From: Armadillidium nasatum
Taxonomy: Eukaryota > Arthropoda > Malacostraca > Isopoda > Armadillidiidae
NCBI GenBank assembly: GCA_009176605.1
Contig: SEYY01000812.1
Location: forward strand, 31,161 to 95,160
Length of the DNA: 64,000 nt
Reading direction: 5' to 3'
Below, piece after piece: positions 45,454 to 64,000 of the stretch. The notes beneath the pieces are model-generated. The model worked only from the letters and a program-made list of their open reading frames with translations. It was not told where the DNA came from and made no database searches. The position numbers were made by a program, and so were the translations under genes. Numbering within the stretch: the stretch's first letter is position 1; every line of letters begins with the position of its first letter.

Positions 45454-47627
45454 CTAACGCACAGCCCTCAGGTGGGCGCAGACGGAAGACTTGAAGAGTG
45501 GAAGATTAAATACAGTTGGAAAAATGGAAGATGGTAGAGAATTCCACAGAATAGAGGTGGCTGGAAAGAAGGAGGTACCACAACGGGCTAGCCTGGGATT
45601 CCCTACGTCCACACAAAATTGGTGTGAAAGCAGGGCACCCCTCGTGCAACGAGGACGACGCAACGGTGGAGGAATGCGAGAGGCCAATTCCCTCGAGCAC
45701 CTGCCATTGTAGTACCTGTAGAAAAGAGATAGCGCGCCAACGTCACGTCGCAGAGACAGAGGGTCAAGAGAGTTTGAAAGTAGGGGACAGTTTATTAATC
45801 TCATGGCTTTTGACTCAACCCTATCCAGAAGAGAGGAGGAGCCAGAGCCCCCCCAAATGTGAGAACAGTACTCCATACAAGGGCGAATAAGACCCTTATA
45901 TATCTGGAGTAACTGCTCAGAAGAAAAAAACTCTCGCAACCTGAACAGAACTCCCAGCTTCTTAGAGGCAGCTTTAGCAACCATTGTGATATGTGGTTTC
46001 CAAGACAGTTTGTTGTTTATGTTTAGACCAAGAATGTTAATGTTATTTACAGGTGAGACGGGAGAGCCATCGAAGAGGATAGGAAAGTTAGGAGGTGTTT
46101 TTGAGAGGGAGATGTAAAGAAGTTGAGTTTTTAAAGAGTTGAATTTCACAAGGTTGCTATGTCCCCACCGGGAAATTCCATCCAGATCGGCAAGAATAGA
46201 ATCGGAAAGTTGAAGACGAGAAGCAAGTCTAGAAGCAAAAGAGGGAGCAGATTTGAAATGAGTAGAAGAATGTAGAGTTGAATCATCAGCATAAGAGTGA
46301 ACAGAGTTAGAAGTGCAGTGGAGAAGATCGTTAATGAAAAGTAAGAATAAGGTTGGAGATAAAAACAGAACCCTGAGGAACACCACAGTTGACAGAAAAG
46401 GAGGAAGAGGTCGCTCCATCTACAACTGCCGAAATGGAACGATCTGAGAGAAAACTAGACAAGAGTAAGCAAAGGGAAGGAGGAAACCCAAAGGAAGGGA
46501 GCTTAGAGAGTAGTGACGCATGCCATACCCGGTCGAAAGCCTTGGATATGTCAAGCGCCACCACACAAGACTCCCCGAAGTCCCTAAGGGCAGAAGACCA
46601 TAGATCAGTAAGATAGGAAAGTATGTCACCAGTTGACCTCGAGCGACGAAAGCCATACTGGTGATCAGAGAGAAGAGAATGAGACTCCAAATGATCCAGG
46701 AAATGAGAGTTGAGGAGAGTTTCAAAAATTTTAGATAGAACACAAGTGAGAGCTATAGGTCGATAGTTAGAAGGGTCAGAACGGCTACCTTTTTTTCGGG
46801 ATCGGCTGAACCAACGCACGCTTCCAGCATAGAGGAAAAGTATTAGTATTAAGGCATAGAGAGTAGAGCTGAACGAGGACAGGGGCCAACTCGGAAGCAC
46901 ACTCCCTCAGAACACGAGGGGGAATGCCATCCGGGCCACTGGCCTTCCTGACGTTCATAGATTTCAGGATCCCATGCACCCGATCATGAGTAATTATAGG
47001 TAGAGGCATGGGACACCTGAGAGGAGAAGGAGTAGGAGGAGGGATGCCAGAATCGAGCAGGGTGGAATTAGATGAAAAAAGGAGGCCGAAGAGATTAGCC
47101 TTTTCAGAAGGAGTATTAGCTACAGAACCATCAGAGCGAATAAGAGGAGGAAAGGCAGATTTACAGAAGTTGTTAGAGATATTTTTGACAAGAGGCCAGA
47201 AATTTTTATCAGTAGGAGAGCCATGGAGGTCAGCGCACTTCCTTTTAATGAAAGTACGCTTAGTCCGTCGAAGAACATCCCTGCATCGATTCCGGGCTGA
47301 ATGAAAATTAGCAAGAGTGATAGGAGAAGGAGAGTTTTTCCATTCACGATAAGCATTGTCTCTCTCCCGGAGGGCAAGAGAACAATTGCCATCGAACCAT
47401 GGATTTTGAGGAGAAAAAGATTTAGTTGAAGATGGAATGAATCTGCCCATCCCTTCAAGGATTACGGCCCCTACCTTTTCAGCAGAGACAGAAGCGTCCC
47501 CCGAGACAAAGCAAGATTCACTCCAATGATAGTTAGCAAAGAAGCGGCGCATTGCCCCCCAATTAGCCCGATTAAAGTGCCAGAAAGTACGTTTTAGGGC
47601 ATGGTGGAGCTGTTGGAGAGAAAGCAT
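45454..47627 (-). pseudogene. LINE-A reverse transcriptase and C-terminal region
   Basis: Three frames form one protein. 47627-46785: linker with NPWFDGNCSLALRERDNAYR and ASGPDGIPPRVLRECASELA, ending WKRALVQPIPKK where a run of 7 A causes a shift. 46900-46331: RT fingers and palm with SNYRPIALTCVLSKIFETLL, YGFRRSRSTGDILSYL, VVALDISKAFDRVWH (first Asp) and CGVPQGSV. 46419-45454: after a one-base T insertion, LSPTLFLLFINDLLH, HSYADDSTLH (YADD at 46282-46293), MEYCSHIWGGSGSS and SILWNSLPSSIFPTVF. Only three indels break it, so it is the youngest LINE here. Confidence 0.87.
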
Positions 47628-48326
47628 TATAACTAAGAGCTATAAGATTATGGTCAGAGTTACCAATAGGAGGGAAAATGGTGTATTTATAACTAGAAGG
47701 AGTAGTGGTGAAGCATAAATCAAGTGTATTCAAGAATTGGTTAGGACGATCTGGAATGTGTGTGGGTTCCCTAATCAACTGCTCCAGATCGTTAAGAATG
47801 CTGAATGAATTGGCCTCCCTCCCACCTGTATCAGTATGAGAGGAACCCAACCACTCAGTGTGGTGTACGTTGAAATCTCCTAAATAGAGGACCTCAGCAT
47901 TTGGATGAGAAGAAGTGACAGTCTCGTGAGTAGTAGTAAGATATTGAAAAAAGATTGGAAAATCTGTTCCATTAGGGGAGCAGTAGCAGAAGCACAAGAT
48001 AATTGTAGTAGTAGGAAGACAGATTTTAAGCCATAAAACATCGAAATTAGGAGATTCTAGATTTACGAGACGTGTCACAGGAGTGTTAATGTTAATATAG
48101 GCACAGACTCCACCATTTAGACGGAAATTGTGAAAAAAGTTGTAGTTAGAGACATTAAGATTGCTAGAGAAAGAATCCCTGTCCAGCTGGGTCTCAGACA
48201 GAAGTAAAAGGTTAGGAAGAGAGGTTGTGTTCAACAGACGCGAGGTTAGAACGAAGGCCACGAACGTTAGCAAAGGTAATAGAAAGCCCCCGTCCACGCC
48301 CAGCCCCACGAACACTCAAATTAGGC

Positions 48327-48328
<2 letters not shown>
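47572..48328 (-). pseudogene. LINE-A endonuclease domain
   Basis: A 247-codon frame shows the endonuclease/exonuclease/phosphatase fold: [14 protein letters not shown] (catalytic Glu region), CYCSPNGTDFPIFFQYL, VLYLGDFNVHHTEWLGSSH (G-D-F-N with Asp and Asn), LDLCFTTTPSSYKY and GNSDHNLIALSYN (S-D-H). It is close to complete and breaks by a one-base shift at about 47600 into the next frame. It would nick target DNA for target-primed reverse transcription. The frame from 48328 (MPNLSVRGAGRGRGLSITFA) is separated from it by another shift. Confidence 0.85.
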
Positions 48329-48386
<58 letters not shown>

Positions 48387-48480
48387 CGCACACACTCAGA
48401 CACGCACGCCCGCACACACGCACTCACTAACTCACTCCCGCAAGCGCACATGCACACACGCTAACCCACAATACGGTAAC
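48329..48480. repeat. A54 run followed by CA-rich low-complexity sequence
   Basis: About 54 A residues (48329-48383), then cacacac/cgcacg-rich text up to about 48470. It sits at the 5' side of LINE-A. Region 48481-48576 is AT-rich with no feature. Confidence 0.9.
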
Positions 48481-48572
48481 CTAATTAAAATAATTATTGT
48501 TAAAATTATTAAAACTATTAAAATCAATTCCGAAAACATTAAAACTATAATTATTAAAACAAATAATGATGT

Positions 48573-49151
<579 letters not shown>

Positions 49152-49189
49152 GTATGAAATTATTATAACTTATTATTTATATTAATTTA

Positions 49190-51076
<1,887 letters not shown>

Positions 51077-51082
51077 AAGGTA

Positions 51083-53135
<2,053 letters not shown>

Positions 53136-53204
53136 ATGATCGCATTTGTCTATAATAAATTATTGAAATCGTATTTAATGCATTGAAATTTCCATTCATT
53201 TTTT

Positions 53205-56270
<3,066 letters not shown>

Positions 56271-57300
56271 ACACGATCGAGAGAAACAGACAGATAAACA
56301 AACAGCCAAACAAGCAAACAGACTGACAAACAGTCCCATGAGCAAACACAAATAAACTAAAAGACAAACAAAACAAAGTAAAACCGAAAAAATACTTATG
56401 TTAATATCAAATTTTAAAATGTTAAAATTAACTATAGAACTATATAACCATAAAACTACTTCTATTTAAAACATAAAATATTCACTAAAAACTTATCTTA
56501 AATTTTATTCATCACTAGTTGTTGATGTTGTAAATTTAACCACTGTAGATATTAAATTTTAAAAGACAGAAGAATTGATAAAACAAATTTAAACAGTAGG
56601 TACACAATTAATTATAATGATTTAAAAACACAGATACTAAAATGCAATCAAATACAAATTAAAACGATTAAGATGAAAACAAAAAAACAAACCCAACATT
56701 GAGCACACTCCAAGCACAACCTTCCACTATGAAAACTAAAAACTATATATGATATATATTAGAAGCGTCTTTTAAATATTTTTGTCTCAAATGTTGTACT
56801 ATATTTTATTACATGTTTATTTTGTATTTATTTATTTACGTAAACCTTTATATATATTCATATATATTTATATATAGTTATATTTAATATATTTAGTCTA
56901 TTTTGGTTCATAATTTTGCTTTATTTATTTATAGGAAAAATTTTGAGAGTAAAAATAACTTTTTTAGTTCTAACACAATGTCAGCAAATGGAGAAATTTT
57001 GAACGCTCTAGAACATCTGCTTTTGTTGCAAAGGAATATTTTAAAGTGATTTATCTATTAATATATTTGTAATCAAATAGTTTCTAATTTCCTAACTTTA
57101 ATATTATAATGCAATTAATGTAATATATTTGAATCAATATCTAACTTTATATTTTAATATTATAAATTTAATAGTGCGTTAAGGATATATTAGTTAGCCT
57201 TGGATAAAGAAGAAATGCATAATTTAAAAAGAAATTTGTAATTATTTTTTGGAAATGTTAAGGACGAAGAGGACTCAGTTTTCATCATTTTTCACCCTAG
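56271..57300. other. AT-rich stretch with one possible small exon
   Basis: Mostly A/T-rich sequence with no transposon text. The only coding-like feature is 56937-57047, which follows an acceptor-like ttatttatttatag and is open for 37 codons (ESKNNFFSSNTMSANG, EILNALEHLLLLQRN) to a donor-like AAA|GTGATT. I do not recognise a protein with confidence. Confidence 0.3.
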
Positions 57301-57790
57301 ATGATTTTCAAAAGACAATTGACAAATAATTCATGTCAAATTTATACATTCGAGAGACTGACTAGAAAAATCTGCCTTAACAATGTCTTCCACAACAAAC
57401 ATATCCACACCACCCTTACAGACACCAATCTAAGGCAGTGCAAACCCAACAATTTTCTCAACACACACCTCGCAAACATCTCAAAAACAATCAACACACT
57501 CATCCCTTCACACAACATTAGCCAAGCTGAGAAGCTGCCATCACCCAAACCTCCAACACTGCAAATACAAATTCCAAATAAATCAAACCAATACCCCCAT
57601 CTGCACCAGGTGCGAGACAGCACCAGAGACTGCGTGTCATTTTCTATTAACTTGTCTTACAATTTAACACTCCAGGGTAGCCTGGAATAGCCCAACCCTG
57701 GAAGACTGGTGGAGGAGGCCTGGCATGGTGGTGGGCTTTCTGAGCGAAGTATTTCCACCTCTTTAGAGGCGGTCAAGGGGTGAAAAAAGC
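57301..57790 (+). pseudogene. LINE-C 3' fragment
   Basis: Only the last part of pol remains: HHPNLQHCKYKFQINQTNTP and the zinc knuckle CTRCETAPETACHFLLTC near 57600, then SEVFPPL near 57745, matching the ending SEVWPPQHG of the 49302 copy. The tail is ggtcaaggggtgaaaaaagc followed by (TA)n. Confidence 0.75.
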
Positions 57791-57793
57791 AAA

Positions 57794-57911
<118 letters not shown>

Positions 57912-58537
57912 AAGGCACACACACACAAAAAAAACTTTTTACCATTTTTCACATATAATTACTGATCAAAATAATATTTTCAGTTTTTGAACTATGGGTT
58001 AAATGTGTGTAGGTCTAAGGTATATGACCTAGAAAGGAAATTTGAATTGAGCGAATAGTTTAAGAAATAGGGGATAAAAATTGAAATATTTAAAAAACCC
58101 ACATGAACACAAAAAAAAACCACTGTAACACAAAAAAAAACCCATCCTTAAAAAAGTCCTTTACACCTATTATATTATTTAATAATGTATATAAGTAATA
58201 TATTTCGGTATATTATGATGTTTTTGAATGGAAAAAATTAAAAATTAAAGATGAAAATTTTTCATAATTAAAAAAAAAATTTAAAAATTAGAAATTTTAA
58301 AAAAATAAAAATTTAAAACATTAAAAAGAAAAACAAAAATTAAAGTTAAAAACTTCACTAACCTTGACACATATATACTATTATCCTTCTTTCTTAAAAT
58401 GAAATGCCCAACCCTCACCCTCCACCCCCACTCTTTTTTTTTTTTTTTTAAGTGCTTCCTGAACACTGGTAAACTGGTTCCAGAGCGTTCTTTTCTTCCT
58501 TGCACATCATTTTCTATTTTAATAGCATTTCCAACAG

Positions 58538-58852
58538 CTAGAGAGTTGGTAATTGGGCCGTAGAAAATACTTGTTCCAGGCACAGTTTTAAGGTCAGCTG
58601 ATGGTTTGCCACCCAACGACCTACTCCTCTAAAATCAAGGAATTTGAAGACAACTTTGTTTATATCTGAGTCTTCATCTTCAGAGAAGACATTCTTAAGC
58701 ATGCCTATGTAATACTTAAAAGGATCATCAAAGTGGACGGCAAACAACTTCTCCGCAATTATCTCTCTCCAATTTTCACTGTTTAAGGCAATTTTTATTT
58801 TTGAAATATGTTCTTGAATTTCTATATTGTCATCTTCATCTGTAACTTCATC

Positions 58853-58932
<80 letters not shown>

Positions 58933-60646
58933 TGCTGCTACTTGTGTATATTAATTTTCTTTTTGAACCCCTCTGGGGACGCTTTGAAGTTTGTTGGGAT
59001 GTCTCTGCTGATGTTGATGCTTCTTCGTATTCTACTACTGGGATGCTGGACTGGCACGTCACATGGGTTGCTGTCATTGGTACCCTTTTTCCTCGTTGTG
59101 ATAGTCTTGATGCTCTTATCTGACTAAACCTACCAGCAACGATGTCCAAGAAGCTCGATGGTGATTGTGTTTCTGATGCTATAGGTGTTGATGAAGTTGG
59201 CTTTGGCTGGCCCTTTGGAATCCAAACCCAACTTCCTTCACATGAGTTTCCCCCTCTGTTTTTAGGCTTAGGGAATTGAGCAGTATCCGGATACTCTACT
59301 GGCTCATTATCAACCTCAAGAGTTGGTGTTACAGGTTCTTCTGGCTCATTCATTTCCTCTGGTTTACCCATTTCTATCCATTTATTATATTTTTGTAGCA
59401 GTTCAGGATCGAAGGTGGATGTTTCATACTTGGCTCGATTAAATGGATAGATACCAACTGCTTCAAAACCATTTTTTATATTCTCCTCTGATAACCCTTT
59501 GTACCAAATTTTCCCAAGGTTGTTTGCGAACTGTTTCTTGCTCATGGGCCTTATAGGAATACCAGTTGACATGATCCAATTATTTATTTCTTGTTTCCAA
59601 TAGGTCTTGAGGGGTCCAAAAACTGAAATATCCAGTGGTTGAAGTCTGGATGTTGTGTTGGGAGGGCAACTTTACTATGGAGATATTTTCAGCTTTGGCC
59701 TTAGTTATGGTGTTGGAACTAAGGTGAGAAATGTGACCATCAAGAATGAGAAGCAGTGGCCTGTTGGGTTTTGTTTTTTCAGCGAAGTTGGTGACCATGA
59801 CTCAAAAACAGCAGCCGTCATCCACCCACTCTTGCTGAGGCCATACCAAGTGTCAGGCAAAGCTAAGCCATGATCTCCAAGCCAATCTACTGGTATTTGC
59901 GTTAAATCTGATGCCTGGGAAGAGTATACAATGAGGGGAGGTAGGGCTTGCCCAGCAGCATTACATGCAGCCAAAATAGTGATGTTATCACGACCTGAAC
60001 CTGCTATCAATTTTACGACCTGCTGGCCTTTATAGGAAATGGTCTCTGTGTTTGTTGGATCTAAGGGGAAGGAAGGCAGACTTGTCTAGATTCCAAATAC
60101 ATTCTGGCCGGTTGAAGAGGTTTAGTCTTGTTAGTTCTTTTTCTAAAAGGTTATAAAAACTGTAAATAAGGAAGGGATTCTTGATATTTTTGAATCAACC
60201 AATGTGCATCCCTTTTGTTCTCTTCCAAGACAAGTTGTTTCTTTTCAAAAACCTTCTCAACCATGATCTGCTAGGAAACCAAACTTTTTGTTTTGATCTA
60301 CGTTTCGATGGTGTTGCTGTAGGTTTATAGTTTGGGTTTTTTATGTCATGAATGACAGCATATTCAGAAACAAAACTTTTAACCTGCTGGGCCATTGGGG
60401 CAAACCCAGAATCTGCCATTTCCTTGATCACTTTCACAAGACTTTTCTCCTCCTCATCTTTGAAAATCAATTTGCGGCCTCTTTCTTTCTTTTTATACAC
60501 TGCCTTAAGCTCCTCACTTTCCTTCGAAGTAGTTGCCGTCCAATTCCTGTCTTCTGTGCCACCTTCCTATCTGAAATCTTGCCCTGCAAGATGTCTAGTG
60601 TAGCAGTTGTCAGTTGATCTTCAGTGAAGGTCTTCTTTGCAGGCAT
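58538..60646 (-). pseudogene. Tigger/pogo-like transposase with long poly-Asp tract
   Basis: Starts at 60646 (MPAKKTFTEDQLTTATLD) with a psq-type helix-turn-helix. A CENP-B-type domain follows (KVWFPSRSWLRRFLKRNNL near 60270). The catalytic core has ECIWNLDKSAFLPL (first Asp, near 60095), AGSGRDNITILAACNAAG near 59990, LLLILDGHISHLSSNTI (second Asp, near 59750) and, in another frame, RLQPLDISVFGPLKTYW (third acidic residue, near 59620). The 344-codon C-terminal frame (59572-58538) has KGLSEENIKNGFEAVGIYPF and an acidic tail with about 28 consecutive Asp from a (GAT)n tract. About four one-base shifts break the gene; the rest is well kept. Confidence 0.82.
58856..58932. repeat. (ATC)n trinucleotide tract encoding poly-Asp
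   Basis: About 26 ATC units, in frame on the minus strand as GAT. The opposite strand frame reads as poly-Ser and is a shadow. Confidence 0.95.
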
Positions 60647-60716
60647 TTTTTTTTTTTAATTTATGCTTTTTATTAATTTAAGCTATATAAATTTTTTAAA
60701 ACTTTTTCATCAGAGC

Positions 60717-60845
<129 letters not shown>

Positions 60846-61417
60846 TAAAAGAGCATGGTTTTTTTTTGTGTTCATATGGGTTTTATTTTTGCTTCAAATT
60901 TTTTTTTTTTTTTTTTTGCTCATACAGTTATTAAACCTATAAAACAAGCCTAAAACATGTTAATAGTCATTATTATGAATATACATGCTTATTTTGAGAG
61001 TATTTGTAGATGGGTTATTTTTGTGTTCAATGTGGGATTTTATTTTGATCCACTTCGCAAAGTAGCTGTGTGTCTTTGGGTTGGATAAAACTTCACCAAA
61101 CTTGGTATTTACACCTCTGAAGGATGGTTTTAACATAATTTAATTCAATATTTGCACATATTGCAATACTTTTCATGTGATTTAAGCTCAAAGCAAGGCA
61201 AAATTTGGCAAAAAAAAATGCATAAAAAATTTCATTTTTTCAAAAAAATTAAAAAAATTCCTAAAAATCACCAAATCTGAATTTAATGATTATAATGCAA
61301 ATTTGCACATATATTTCTTGGTCAAATACTTATTTAGCTTCAGTACATCACATGCAGTGAAATACAGAATGGTTTTTTTTAATGTTTCATTTTGGCGTGG
61401 TTTTTTTTATGTTACAT

Positions 61418-63620
<2,203 letters not shown>

Positions 63621-64000
63621 CACCTCGGTAATGAGCTCTGCTCTAGCATATGGACCCCTCCTATGGAAGCGATAATCATTCCACAGGAAATCGAAGAAGT
63701 ACGACTGAAAGTCCGACTACCTTTGGCACTGAAATTTCCTGAACGTTTTCTCGCAATATGCGGGAGTCTTTCTTGCAGAAGAATTGAAAAGATTAGAAGA
63801 GGATACTGAGAAAAGAAAATGATCGGAAGAAAACAGAGAAGGATAGAGTTTTACAGTATAAGGAGAAGAATAAGAAGTTTAAAAAAGGGTCTAGGATGTT
63901 GAGATTATCTCCAATGTGACCATGGATAGTAGTAGGGAGCTGCACCCACTACCCAAGTTAGTTGTGGATGGAGAATTGAAAACTAAAAGGTCATTGTGGT
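63621..64000. other. Unassigned right end of the window
   Basis: A 64-codon plus frame (63615-63809) reads EEVRLKVRLPLALKFPERFL and CGSLSCRRIEKIRRGY; I do not recognise it. The remainder to 64000 is purine-rich (aaaagaaaatgatcggaaga) with a short open stretch MDSSRELHPLPKLVVDGEL near 63920. The composition differs from the neighbouring LINE, so it may be host sequence or the 5' part of another element. Confidence 0.3.

Larger units (their letters stand above)
45371..48328 (-). mobile_element. LINE-A, most complete copy (about 3 kb)
   Basis: Spans endonuclease, RT and C-terminal region on the minus strand. The 3' end (cccgtgagtggtggcgtttt) is followed by A-run and (TA)n at 45370-45342. The 5' end starts ATGCCTAATTTGAGTGTTCG next to an A54 run on the plus strand (T54 in element orientation). 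No separate ORF1 is present, so it is 5' truncated or the family lacks it. Clade is not settled: the endonuclease-RT order and lack of RNase H fit Jockey/CR1-like LINEs. Confidence 0.85.

Noticed and set aside
58827-59123. Plus-strand poly-Ser frame
   Set aside because: Shadow of the (GAT)n poly-Asp tract on the minus strand.

Overview
The window looks like repeat-rich DNA of an arthropod, most likely a decapod crustacean. The grounds are many (TA)n tracts of about 80-120 bp, a dense mix of old LINEs, Tigger/pogo, mariner, hAT and Ty3/gypsy elements, and a LINE family whose protein ends (SHIWGG, WNSLPSSIF) I associate with crab and shrimp genomes. There are no bacterial-style genes or operons. 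Only one stretch looks like an ordinary host gene: a 171-bp exon at 48981-49151 encoding the SURP-domain start of a CHERP-like splicing protein, squeezed between two (TA)n tracts. Nearly all other coding-like sequence is broken transposon protein.

Layout. 1-3105: a Tigger element with terminal inverted repeats and TA flanks, then a LINE 3' end, all bounded by (TA)n. 3106-5386: a large inverted-repeat (foldback) element. 5692-8306 and 9123-13391: two decayed copies of a DDE-type transposon family with long inverted ends, whose arms resemble the foldback in style. 13425-15124: a BEL/Pao scrap and an internally deleted Tigger that keeps a PCNA-binding-like motif. 15125-23900: mariner, LINE and gypsy remnants plus a solo LTR. 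23901-24000: exactly 100 N. 24001-32306: a Ty3/gypsy element on the minus strand with gag, protease, RT, RNase H, an OTU-like domain, integrase, a tRNA-Lys primer-binding site and one 1.5-kb LTR. 32307-43616: a second, almost identical copy of 15077-23900 with a 910-bp tandem duplication and an extra solo LTR. 43617-48383: gypsy and hAT remnants and the most complete LINE. 48384-49301: (TA)n cluster and the CHERP-like exon. 49302-64000: more LINE copies, a third Tigger with a long poly-Asp tract, and further (TA)n.

Interpretation. The 100-N gap between two near-identical copies, with the second copy starting exactly at the edge of a gypsy LTR, is best explained by two haplotype contigs of one locus placed end to end by the assembler. 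The gypsy insertion, the 910-bp tandem duplication and LTR B would then be structural differences between alleles. The most unusual biology is the OTU-like fold between RNase H and integrase in the gypsy pol region, with the catalytic Cys position occupied by Ala, and the host exon bracketed by self-complementary (TA)n. Three LINE groups are called LINE-A, LINE-B and LINE-C here for convenience; these are not published names.
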